DNA of 5,775 nucleotides from an uncultured Jeotgalicoccus sp. GTDB lineage: Bacteria > Bacillota > Bacilli > Staphylococcales > Salinicoccaceae. The notes beneath the pieces were generated by a model. It had not been told where the DNA came from. It searched no databases and saw only the letters and a list, made by a program, of their open reading frames with translations. The stretch lies in the NCBI GenBank assembly GCA_947631305.1, contig CANRKV010000104.1, positions 1-5,775 of the forward strand, in the 5' to 3' direction. The translations under genes and the position numbers were made by a program. Of this stretch, positions 1 through 5,538 are shown piece after piece (position 1 is the stretch's first letter; every line of letters starts with the position of its first letter).

Positions 1-249
1 GCTGAATACGCTAAAGACGGATTGCGTGTAAATTCTATCGCTCCAGGTCCGACAGAGACACCGATGGTCGCAGCGTTTTACGCAGATAATCCTGAAATGA
101 AAGCAAATGCAGAAGCGGGTATTCCGCAAAAACGTCTTGGTACACCGGAAGAAGTAGCTGAACTGGTTACTTTCCTTCTGACATCTAAAGCAGAATATAT
201 TAATGGTGAAGTCATCCGTATCGACGGCGGATTCACAAATACTAAGTAA
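1..249 (+). CDS. SDR-family oxidoreductase, C-terminal part (5'-truncated by window edge)
   Basis: The reading frame is open from base 1 and ends at TAA 247-249, giving the last 82 residues of a classical short-chain dehydrogenase/reductase, an NAD(P)(H)-dependent cytosolic enzyme. Visible family signatures are RVNSIAPGPTETPM (residues 9-22 of the fragment; the N-S-I-x-P-G-x-x-x-T loop that follows the catalytic helix and contacts the cofactor) and the C-terminal block with KRLGTPEEVAELVTFLL and INGEVIRIDGGFT. The Rossmann glycine motif and the catalytic Ser-Tyr-Lys lie upstream of the window, so substrate and cofactor preference cannot be judged. It resembles the FabG/glucose-dehydrogenase-like group in general, but the C-terminus alone does not name a member. 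An internal ATG at 22 is not a believable start because homology continues upstream of it. A strong terminator follows 8 bases after the stop, so it is not co-transcribed with clpE by design. Confidence 0.93.
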   Translation, partial: AEYAKDGLRVNSIAPGPTETPMVAAFYADNPEMKANAEAGIPQKRLGTPEEVAELVTFLLTSKAEYINGEVIRIDGGFTNTK

Positions 250-257
250 TAATTACG

Positions 258-292
258 ACCGGCTTTTCCAATTAGGGGAAGGCCGGTTTTTT
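258..292 (+). terminator. Rho-independent terminator of the SDR gene
   Basis: A 12-bp stem pairs 258-269 with 276-287, including two G-U pairs, around a 6-base loop (270-275). It is followed by a run of six T (287-292). It begins 8 bases after the SDR stop codon and insulates the clpE promoter region from upstream transcription. Confidence 0.9.
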
Positions 293-303
293 ATTAAAAA
301 ACA

Positions 304-310
304 GGTCAGA
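304..310 (+). promoter_or_regulatory. Solitary CtsR-like heptad upstream of clpE P1
   Basis: GGTCAGA differs by one base from the CtsR half-site consensus RGTCAAA. It lies just upstream of the P1 -35 hexamer, with no good partner at the usual 3-base spacing (the following heptad position reads CTTGAAA). It may be a weak accessory half-site or a chance match. Confidence 0.4.
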
Positions 311-314
311 ATAC

Positions 315-343
315 TTGAAAGTCAAAGAAGGTCAATGTATAAT
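315..343 (+). promoter_or_regulatory. clpE promoter P1 (SigA-type)
   Basis: TTGAAA (315-320), a 17-base spacer and a perfect TATAAT (338-343) form a near-consensus vegetative promoter. Transcription should begin near 350, giving a leader of about 148 bases to the clpE start. A CtsR operator fills the spacer (320-336), so repressor and RNA polymerase could not bind together. Confidence 0.85.
320..336 (+). promoter_or_regulatory. CtsR operator 1 (inside the P1 spacer)
   Basis: Two direct heptads, AGTCAAA (320-326) and GGTCAAT (330-336), are separated by three bases (GAA). This matches the known CtsR box RGTCAAA-NAN-RGTCAAA with one mismatch in 14 heptad bases. CtsR is the class III heat-shock repressor of Gram-positive clp genes. 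The site covers the stretch between -35 and -10 of P1. Confidence 0.85.
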
Positions 344-353
344 AAATACATAA

Positions 354-370
354 GGTCAGAGATAGTCAGA
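354..370 (+). promoter_or_regulatory. CtsR operator 2 (just downstream of the P1 start site)
   Basis: GGTCAGA (354-360), spacer GAT and AGTCAGA (364-370) reproduce the CtsR direct-repeat layout, with the same A-to-G change at position 6 of both heptads. It sits a few bases downstream of the predicted P1 start near 350, where a bound repressor would block promoter clearance. Confidence 0.75.
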
Positions 371-397
371 TGGCAAAATTATTTGTAAGCATCATAT

Positions 398-426
398 TTG
401 AAAATATCTTTTGAGGCCTTTATACT
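398..426 (+). promoter_or_regulatory. clpE promoter P2 (SigA-type)
   Basis: TTGAAA (398-403), a 17-base spacer and TATACT (421-426) make a second vegetative promoter with exactly the same -35 hexamer and spacing as P1. The start is predicted near 433, giving a leader of about 65 bases. The predicted start abuts CtsR operator 3 (435-457). Confidence 0.8.
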
Positions 427-434
427 GTATTCAT

Positions 435-457
435 AGTCAAATATAGTCAAAGTCAAA
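435..457 (+). promoter_or_regulatory. CtsR operator 3, perfect pair plus an overlapping third heptad
   Basis: AGTCAAA (435-441), spacer TAT and AGTCAAA (445-451) form a perfect CtsR box. A third perfect AGTCAAA (451-457) shares base 451 with the second heptad. The array begins at about the predicted P2 start site. It is the best-matching operator in the window and probably the main repression site for P2; it would also lie across transcripts from P1. Confidence 0.9.
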
Positions 458-483
458 TAGACTGTGAATAGAATATACTAATT

Positions 484-489
484 AGGAGG
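484..489 (+). promoter_or_regulatory. clpE ribosome binding site
   Basis: AGGAGG lies 8 bases before the ATG at 498. This is a full anti-SD match that fixes the start, and the zinc-finger cysteines begin two codons later. Confidence 0.92.
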
Positions 490-497
490 AAACACAT

Positions 498-2633
498 ATG
501 AAATGTCAAAATTGCGGACTTAACGAAGCGAATGTAAACCTTGCAATGAATTTTAATAATCAAAAAATGCAGGTACATTTATGTGACAGCTGTTTCCAGG
601 AAATCCAAGGTCAAATGATAAATTCAAATGACTTCTTTAAAGGATCATCTTTTGAAAACAATAATATGAACAATAAATATTTCAACGGACAAGAAAATAA
701 AAATACAGGCATAAAAACGAAAGAACGGGAAAACAATAAGCGTGACGGGCTTTTAGATCAGCTCGGCAACAATATTTCCGACGAAGCCAGAGCGGGGAAT
801 ATCGACCCGGTAATCGGACGCGACAAAGAAGTTAAGCGCGTTGTTGAAACGCTGAACAGACGCAATAAAAACAACCCGGTATTAATCGGTGAACCCGGTG
901 TCGGTAAAACAGCAATCGCTGAAGGACTGGCATTAAAAATAGTAGAAGGCAACGTGCCGACTAAATTGATGGACAAAGAAATTTATGTATTAGATGTGGC
1001 ATCGCTTGTAGCGAACACTTCAATGCGCGGTCAGTTTGAAGAACGTATGAAACAGCTGATTGCCGAACTTAAAGAACGTCAGGACGTTATTCTCTTTATC
1101 GATGAGATTCACCAGATTGTTGGTGCAGGTTCTGCGGAAAGTTCGCAGATGGATGCCGGCAATATTCTTAAACCGGCACTTGCACGCGGCGAGCTGCAGA
1201 TTATCGGTGCAACAACATTGAAAGAATACCGTCAGATTGAAAAAGATGCTGCACTGGAACGCCGTCTGCAGCCGATTATGGTTAAAGAACCGACATTGGA
1301 AGAGTCTGTATTAATTCTTAACGGTATTAAAGACCGCTATGAAAAATTCCATGAAGTCAGCTATTCAGATGAAGTAGTTGAAGCGTTTGTGAATTTATCC
1401 GACAGATATATTCAGGACCGTTTCTTACCGGATAAAGCAATCGATTTAATGGATGAAGTCGGTTCACGATTAAACCTGGCAAACGCTGAGAACGATACAG
1501 ATTCTATTAAGCAGAAGCTGGAGAAAATCGCTGAAGAAAAAGACGCAGCGGCAGAACAGGAAGACTATGAAACTGCAGCACGTCTGAAATATCAGGAGCT
1601 TCAGCTTGAGAAACAGCTGGAAGCTGCAGCAGATGACAAACAGGTAATGGATGTTGATATATCTGATATTCAGCTTATTGTCGAAGAGAAAACAGGAATT
1701 CCTGTAACGAAACTGCAGTCAGAGGAACAGACGCAGATGAGAGAACTCGGACCTAATCTGAATGCTAAAGTTATCGGACAGAATGAAGCTGTCGACAAGG
1801 TAGCGAAAGCTGTCAGAAGAAGCCGTGCCGGACTTAAATCTAAATACCGTCCAATCGGTTCATTTATGTTCGTCGGCCCGACAGGTGTCGGTAAAACTGA
1901 ATTAACGAAAGCACTTGCTGCTGAGTTATTCGGCTCAAGAGATTCAATGATCAGACTCGACATGAGTGAGTACATGGAGAAACATGCCGTATCTAAAATT
2001 ATCGGTTCACCTCCAGGTTACGTCGGTCATGAAGAAGCAGGACAGCTGACAGAAAAAGTACGTCACAATCCTTATTCAATTATTCTTTTAGATGAAATTG
2101 AAAAGGCGCACCCTGACGTGCAGAACATGTTCCTGCAAATTATGGAAGACGGGCAGCTGACGGATTCACACGGCAGAACAGTCAGCTTTAAAGAAACAGT
2201 TGTCATTATGACAAGTAACGCCGGTACAGGTGATAACAATGCGAGCGTCGGCTTTAATGCAGACCAGCATGAATCGGTTACTACACTTGAAAACTTAAGT
2301 GATTATTTCAAACCGGAATTCTTAAACAGATTCGACGCGATTATTAACTTTAATCAGCTGTCAGAAGAACACTTGATGGAAATCGTTGATTTAATGCTCG
2401 ATGAATTACAAGGAGCATTAAAAGAAAATGAAATCAGCATTTCTATTACTGATGACGCTAAGAAAAAACTCGTCAGCCTGGGTTACGACAAACGCTTCGG
2501 TGCAAGACCGCTGCGCAGAGTCATTCAGGACAAGATTGAAGATCAGCTGACAGATTTAATCTTAGAAGAAGAAAATCTTGAAAATGTTAAAGCTCACATT
2601 AAAGACGGAGAAATTGTCGTCGTAAAAGCTTAA
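498..2633 (+). CDS. clpE: ATP-dependent Clp protease ATP-binding subunit ClpE (zinc-finger Hsp100/ClpC-type unfoldase)
   Basis: ClpE is a cytosolic AAA+ ring that unfolds or disaggregates stress-damaged proteins and feeds them to ClpP. The 711 residues carry, in order: an N-terminal C4 zinc finger (C3, C6, C29, C32; CX2CX22CX2C, the hallmark that separates ClpE from ClpC, ClpB and ClpL); an Asn-rich flexible linker (about 41-80); AAA+ domain 1 with Walker A GEPGVGKT (131-138) and Walker B VILFIDE (197-203); a short coiled-coil/UVR-like middle segment (about 335-380); AAA+ domain 2 with Walker A GPTGVGKT (460-467), pore loop GYVG (507-510), Walker B IILLDE (528-533) and sensor-2 GARPLRR (668-674). 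A VGF tripeptide (584-586) matches the ClpP-docking loop of ClpC/ClpE-type proteins. All ATPase motifs are intact and the length is usual for ClpE. There is no Clp_N repeat domain, as expected for this subfamily. The upstream region has two promoters and three CtsR operators, implying strong heat-shock derepression. It appears to be monocistronic. Confidence 0.97.
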   Translation: MKCQNCGLNEANVNLAMNFNNQKMQVHLCDSCFQEIQGQMINSNDFFKGSSFENNNMNNKYFNGQENKNTGIKTKERENNKRDGLLDQLGNNISDEARAGNIDPVIGRDKEVKRVVETLNRRNKNNPVLIGEPGVGKTAIAEGLALKIVEGNVPTKLMDKEIYVLDVASLVANTSMRGQFEERMKQLIAELKERQDVILFIDEIHQIVGAGSAESSQMDAGNILKPALARGELQIIGATTLKEYRQIEKDAALERRLQPIMVKEPTLEESVLILNGIKDRYEKFHEVSYSDEVVEAFVNLSDRYIQDRFLPDKAIDLMDEVGSRLNLANAENDTDSIKQKLEKIAEEKDAAAEQEDYETAARLKYQELQLEKQLEAAADDKQVMDVDISDIQLIVEEKTGIPVTKLQSEEQTQMRELGPNLNAKVIGQNEAVDKVAKAVRRSRAGLKSKYRPIGSFMFVGPTGVGKTELTKALAAELFGSRDSMIRLDMSEYMEKHAVSKIIGSPPGYVGHEEAGQLTEKVRHNPYSIILLDEIEKAHPDVQNMFLQIMEDGQLTDSHGRTVSFKETVVIMTSNAGTGDNNASVGFNADQHESVTTLENLSDYFKPEFLNRFDAIINFNQLSEEHLMEIVDLMLDELQGALKENEISISITDDAKKKLVSLGYDKRFGARPLRRVIQDKIEDQLTDLILEEENLENVKAHIKDGEIVVVKA

Positions 2634-2643
2634 TTATAAAACT

Positions 2644-2679
2644 AAAGAGCTCTAATCCGTAAATGGATTAGAGCTCTTT
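2644..2679. terminator. Bidirectional terminator shared by clpE and ybaK
   Basis: A perfect 15-bp stem (2644-2658 with 2665-2679) has a 6-base loop GTAAAT. On the plus strand it ends in TTTT (2677-2680) followed by an AT-rich stretch. On the minus strand the stem ends in TTT (complement of 2644-2646). It occupies almost all of the 49-base gap between the two convergent stop codons, so it can serve both genes, more strongly for clpE. Confidence 0.9.
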
Positions 2680-2682
2680 TAT

Positions 2683-3168
2683 TTATTCTGTAATATCAGC
2701 GAATTCTCCATTAGTGACTTCAATTAAATCCAGAGGGATAACTTCCATCTGCATGCCGCGCTTACCTGCAGACACAACGATAGTCTCCAGAGCTTCAGCT
2801 TCTGCTGCGATATATGTTGGAAACAGTTTCTTCATACCGACAGGTGAACAGCCGCCGCGGATATATCCCGTCGTTTTTTCAAGGTCTTTCATATGAAGCA
2901 TATCGACTTTTTTGTTGCCGCTCGCTTTTGCGAACTTCTTTAAATCGAGTTCAGTTGAAGCGGGAATACAGGCAACGATAACACCTGTGTTATTACCGAC
3001 AGCAACCAGAGTTTTATATATTTTTTCAAACGGCATATCAACTTTAGCCGCCGCAGTTTTAGCATCTGTATGCTCTTCATTCCATGCGTATTCATGTACA
3101 TCGTAGTTTATCTTGTGATTCTCAAGCGTACGCATCGCGTTAGTCTTTTGGATTTTCTTTTTCTTCAT
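2683..3168 (-). CDS. ybaK: YbaK/EbsC-family Cys-tRNA(Pro)/Cys-tRNA(Cys) deacylase
   Basis: This single-domain, 161-residue protein belongs to the INS/YbaK trans-editing fold. Family members hydrolyse mischarged Cys-tRNA(Pro) made by prolyl-tRNA synthetase, acting in the cytosol. Family marks include the N-terminal KTNAMRTLENHKINY (residues 8-22), the IYKTLV strand (50-55) whose Lys52 corresponds to the essential lysine of characterised YbaK proteins, CIPA (67-70), DLKKFAKASG (75-84) and the glycine-rich GYIRGGCSPVGMKK (101-114) that shapes the substrate pocket. The length is normal and nothing is missing. The start is ATG (complement of 3166-3168), with AGGAGA (complement of 3178-3183) 9 bases upstream. 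The lysine-rich start (MKKKKIQK) is slightly extended; Met12 is less likely because the conserved KTNA lies before it. The gene is convergent with clpE and divergent from the 3270 gene. I see no convincing promoter for it. The exact tRNA substrate is inferred from the family. Confidence 0.93.
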   Translation of the reverse strand: MKKKKIQKTNAMRTLENHKINYDVHEYAWNEEHTDAKTAAAKVDMPFEKIYKTLVAVGNNTGVIVACIPASTELDLKKFAKASGNKKVDMLHMKDLEKTTGYIRGGCSPVGMKKLFPTYIAAEAEALETIVVSAGKRGMQMEVIPLDLIEVTNGEFADITE

Positions 3169-3177
3169 ATTATCTGC

Positions 3178-3183
3178 TCTCCT
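3178..3183 (-). promoter_or_regulatory. ybaK ribosome binding site
   Basis: The minus strand reads AGGAGA here, 9 bases before the ATG. This supports the long start rather than internal Met12. Confidence 0.8.
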
Positions 3184-3201
3184 AATTATTAAATTAGTGT
3201 A

Positions 3202-3226
3202 GTTTCAAAAAGTAAGTGCAGGGTAT
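3202..3226 (+). promoter_or_regulatory. SigB-like general stress promoter for the 3270 gene
   Basis: GTTTCA (3202-3207), a 13-base spacer and GGGTAT (3221-3226) match the SigB consensus GTTTAA-N12-15-GGGTAT with one mismatch and a perfect -10. The start would fall near 3233, leaving a leader of about 36 bases. An overlapping SigA reading, TTCAAA (3204-3209)-N18-CATAAT (3228-3233), is weaker but possible, so dual use cannot be excluded. Confidence 0.65.
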
Positions 3227-3257
3227 ACATAATAGTAGTTAAAATCATAACATAATT

Positions 3258-3263
3258 GGAGGA
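3258..3263 (+). promoter_or_regulatory. Ribosome binding site of the 3270 gene
   Basis: GGAGGA lies 6 bases before the ATG at 3270 and fixes the start. Confidence 0.88.
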
Positions 3264-3269
3264 TTTTTA

Positions 3270-3908
3270 ATGAATATAGGAATCGTAGGTGCAACGGGTA
3301 AAGCCGGCAGTTTAATATTAGACGAAGCGGTAAGCAGAGGGCATGATGTAACTGCGATTGTCAGAAATGCTAAGAAATTAAACAATGATAATGTAAATGT
3401 AATAGAGAAAGATGTTCATGATACGACGAATGAAGATTTTAAAGGACTGGATGTTGTAGTGAACGCATTCGGTGCGCCGCTTGGTGAGAAAGATGCACAC
3501 GTTGAAGCGGGACGGGCATTGATTAATGCACTGGCGGGAACTGGTACCCGTCTGATTGTAGTTGGCGGTGCCGGCAGTTTATATATAGATGACAGCAGAA
3601 CGATGACAGTCATTGATACGCCGAATTTCCCGGATATGTTTAAACCGACTGCGGGCGGACAGAGTGAAAACCTGGAAGAACTTGAGCAAACAACTAATTT
3701 AAAATGGACATTTATAAGCCCGTCTGCAGAATTTGATGCAGAAGGAAAACGTACTGGAACATATGAATCAGGTACAGACGTACTGCTTGTGAATAATTCA
3801 GAAGAGAGCTATATCAGCTATGCAGACTTTGCGATTGCAGTTATTGATGAAGCCGAAAATAAAAAACATGTTAACGAACGTTTTACAGTCGTTGCTGAAA
3901 AAGAATAG
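3270..3908 (+). CDS. NAD(P)-binding atypical-SDR / NmrA-like protein (YwnB-type)
   Basis: This 212-residue single-domain Rossmann protein has an N-terminal strand and glycine motif, NIGIVGATGKAG (residues 2-13), with the GATGxxG pattern of atypical short-chain dehydrogenases. R32 after the second strand (VTAIVRNAKKL) is placed to bind an NADP phosphate. DVVVNAFGAP (61-70) and RLIVVGGAGSL (94-104) are later Rossmann strands, and SYISYADFAIAVIDEAE (180-196) is the typical C-terminal block. No classical YxxxK catalytic pair is apparent, so it may be a flavin/quinone-type reductase or a redox sensor; the substrate is unknown. It resembles the uncharacterised NAD(P)-dependent oxidoreductases called YwnB-like in Bacillus. 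It has a SigB-like promoter upstream and probably shares its transcript with the aldehyde dehydrogenase 73 bases downstream, since I see no terminator in that gap. Family assignment is firm; function is not. Confidence 0.9.
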   Translation: MNIGIVGATGKAGSLILDEAVSRGHDVTAIVRNAKKLNNDNVNVIEKDVHDTTNEDFKGLDVVVNAFGAPLGEKDAHVEAGRALINALAGTGTRLIVVGGAGSLYIDDSRTMTVIDTPNFPDMFKPTAGGQSENLEELEQTTNLKWTFISPSAEFDAEGKRTGTYESGTDVLLVNNSEESYISYADFAIAVIDEAENKKHVNERFTVVAEKE

Positions 3909-3968
3909 ACGACTTGTTTTAATGTGTTGTGATTGATTAAGACGGGAAGATTATAAGTAATACTATTC

Positions 3969-3974
3969 AGGAGG
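3969..3974 (+). promoter_or_regulatory. Ribosome binding site selecting the TTG start of aldA
   Basis: AGGAGG (within CAGGAGGAG) lies 7 bases before the TTG at 3982. The strong SD at good spacing, with homology starting at once, decides for the rare TTG codon over any later ATG. Confidence 0.88.
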
Positions 3975-3981
3975 AGATTTT

Positions 3982-5427
3982 TTGATTCAGCATCAGTTAT
4001 ATATTGACGGAGCCTATACAGACTCGACAGGTAAAGACTGGATTGACGTGATTAATCCGGCAACTGAAGCAGTAATTTCACGAACTCCAAAAGCAACGAA
4101 TGCAGATGTGGATAAGGCGGTGCAGGCAGCTGCGAAAGCGCAGAAAGCGTGGGAGCTGACACCGAATATAGAACGCGGGAAAATCGTCCGCAGACTTGGA
4201 GATGCCATAGCAGACAGACGCGAGACGTTTATCGATTTGCTGCAGGAAGAGCAGGGGAAAGATTACGATCTTGCAAGCGGTGAAGTGGACCTTGCTATCG
4301 ATTATTTTCACTACATGTCGGAATGGGCGAGACGTATTGAGGGCGACATCGTTCCGAGTGACCGTCCTAATGAGAATATTTTAGTTTATAAAAAACCAAT
4401 CGGTGTTGTTGCGGGGATTAACCCGTGGAATTTCCCGGTGTTTATTTTAGCGAGAAAAGTAGCGACTGCACTTGTTACCGGCAACACAATCGTGCTTAAG
4501 CCGAGTCAGCATACGCCGAATACAACCATGGAATTTACGAAGATCGTCGATGAAATGGAAGATATTCCGGCTGGTGTATATAACGTCGTGACCGGGGCGG
4601 GTTCTGAAATCGGTAATGCTTTAGCTAAACATAAAAATGTGGATATGATTACGATGACCGGCAGTATTACAGCCGGAACGAAAGTAATGGAAGCGGCGGC
4701 ACAGAATATCACGAAAGTGAATCTGGAACTCGGCGGGAAAGCTCCGGCGATTGTGTCGCAGCATGCAGATATTGATCTTACAGTAAATGCGCTTGTGACA
4801 TCACGACTGGCAAATAACGGCCAGGCTTGTACGAATGCCGAGCGTGTCTATGTACATTCCAGCGTTGCAGATGAATTAATTGAAAAACTGGCAGCAGCCT
4901 TTAAAGAGAAAAAGCTGGGTAATCCCCGTGAAGATAAAGAAGTCGAAGTCGGTCCATTGATTAACGAAGACCGTTTGAATACAGTTGCAGGGATGGTTGA
5001 CGAAGCAGTAGCTGACGGTGCGAAAGTTGTCACAGGCGGTAAAAAAGCTGAAACGGATAAAGGTTTCTTCTATGAACCGACTATCTTAACTAACGTGACA
5101 CATGACTCAAAAATTATGCGTGATGAAATATTCGGGCCCGTTCTGCCAATCGCAACATTTGAAACAATCGATGAAGCAATCGAGATGGCGAACGATACGA
5201 TTTACGGATTGTCATCGTCACTTTACTCGAATGACATGAACGAAACGTTGAAAGTGATCAATGAGATGAAATTCGGCGAAACGTATGTGAACAGAGAAAA
5301 CTTTGAAGCAGTTCAGGGATATCATGCAGGCATGAGACAATCAGGCCTCGGAGGCACTGACGGTAAACACGGTGTTGAAGACTTCCTTGTTACCCAGGTT
5401 GTGTACATGCAGTATAAAAATGAATAA
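3982..5427 (+). CDS. aldA: NAD-dependent aldehyde dehydrogenase, AldA-type (lactaldehyde/glycolaldehyde dehydrogenase)
   Basis: This 481-residue cytosolic ALDH-superfamily enzyme oxidises an aldehyde to the carboxylate. The catalytic set is complete: N150 of PWNFP (oxyanion hole), K173 of LKPS (cofactor), MTGS at 225-228, general base E249 in LELGGKAP, nucleophile C283 in NNGQACTNAERVYV, and E382 in EIFGPV. Many stretches resemble what I know of E. coli AldA, for example WIDVINPATEAVISR (20-34), SDRPNENILVYKK (126-138), YVNRENFEAVQGYHAG (435-450), GTDGKHG (458-464) and the TQVVYMQ end (471-477); its length (479) is also nearly the same. That makes L-lactaldehyde and glycolaldehyde the likeliest substrates, but the substrate is inferred, and succinate-semialdehyde or other small aldehydes remain possible. 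Translation starts at TTG behind a strong SD. It follows the NAD(P)-binding protein by 73 bases with no clear promoter or terminator between, so it is probably second in that unit. A hairpin terminator follows. Confidence 0.93.
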   Translation: MIQHQLYIDGAYTDSTGKDWIDVINPATEAVISRTPKATNADVDKAVQAAAKAQKAWELTPNIERGKIVRRLGDAIADRRETFIDLLQEEQGKDYDLASGEVDLAIDYFHYMSEWARRIEGDIVPSDRPNENILVYKKPIGVVAGINPWNFPVFILARKVATALVTGNTIVLKPSQHTPNTTMEFTKIVDEMEDIPAGVYNVVTGAGSEIGNALAKHKNVDMITMTGSITAGTKVMEAAAQNITKVNLELGGKAPAIVSQHADIDLTVNALVTSRLANNGQACTNAERVYVHSSVADELIEKLAAAFKEKKLGNPREDKEVEVGPLINEDRLNTVAGMVDEAVADGAKVVTGGKKAETDKGFFYEPTILTNVTHDSKIMRDEIFGPVLPIATFETIDEAIEMANDTIYGLSSSLYSNDMNETLKVINEMKFGETYVNRENFEAVQGYHAGMRQSGLGGTDGKHGVEDFLVTQVVYMQYKNE

Positions 5428-5436
5428 TTGAATTGG

Positions 5437-5475
5437 AGAGATGCCATTATTTTGTAGAAATGATGGCATCTTTTT
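5437..5475 (+). terminator. Rho-independent terminator of aldA
   Basis: A stem of about 14 bp (5439-5452 with 5458-5471, one G-U pair) has a 5-base loop and ends in five T (5471-5475). It lies 11 bases after the aldA stop. Confidence 0.9.
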
Positions 5476-5499
5476 CACGTTCTAAGACAGTTATTCTAG

Positions 5500-5505
5500 T
5501 ATAAT
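5500..5505 (+). promoter_or_regulatory. Candidate -10 element for the right-edge gene
   Basis: This is a perfect TATAAT located between the aldA terminator and the next gene, 34 bases before its ATG. No good -35 hexamer is found at 16-18 bases (the 17-base position reads ACGTTC), so the promoter is incomplete by eye. Confidence 0.5.
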
Positions 5506-5538
5506 ATTAAGGAAAGAAGATATATGAGGAGCTTCACT

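Noticed and set aside
203..388. Plus-strand open frame of 61 codons across the SDR end, terminator and clpE P1
   Set aside because: It overlaps the SDR 3' end in another frame, reads through a terminator hairpin and CtsR operators, and has no supporting SD or recognisable product.
474..479. TATACT as a third clpE -10 element
   Set aside because: The position 17 bases upstream reads AGTCAA, not a -35, and a start about 7 bases downstream would fall within the SD, leaving no usable leader.
504..615. Lone CtsR-like heptads inside clpE coding sequence (TGTCAAA 504-510, GGTCAAA 609-615)
   Set aside because: Neither has a partner heptad at 3-base spacing, both lie well inside translated sequence, and they are explained by codons such as Cys-Gln and Gly-Gln.
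1670..1975. Minus-strand 101-codon frame inside clpE
   Set aside because: It is a shadow of the conserved ClpE frame: it covers Walker A of AAA+ domain 2, has no SD, and its protein has no recognisable motif.
3916..3949. Second SigB-like promoter before aldA (GTTTTA ... GGGAAG)
   Set aside because: The spacing is 22 bases, far outside 12-15, and the -10 is imperfect. A SigA reading (TTGTGA-N18-TTATAA) is also weak, so co-transcription from upstream is preferred.
4014..5033. Several minus-strand frames inside aldA
   Set aside because: All are antisense shadows of a complete and conserved dehydrogenase, with no independent start signals.
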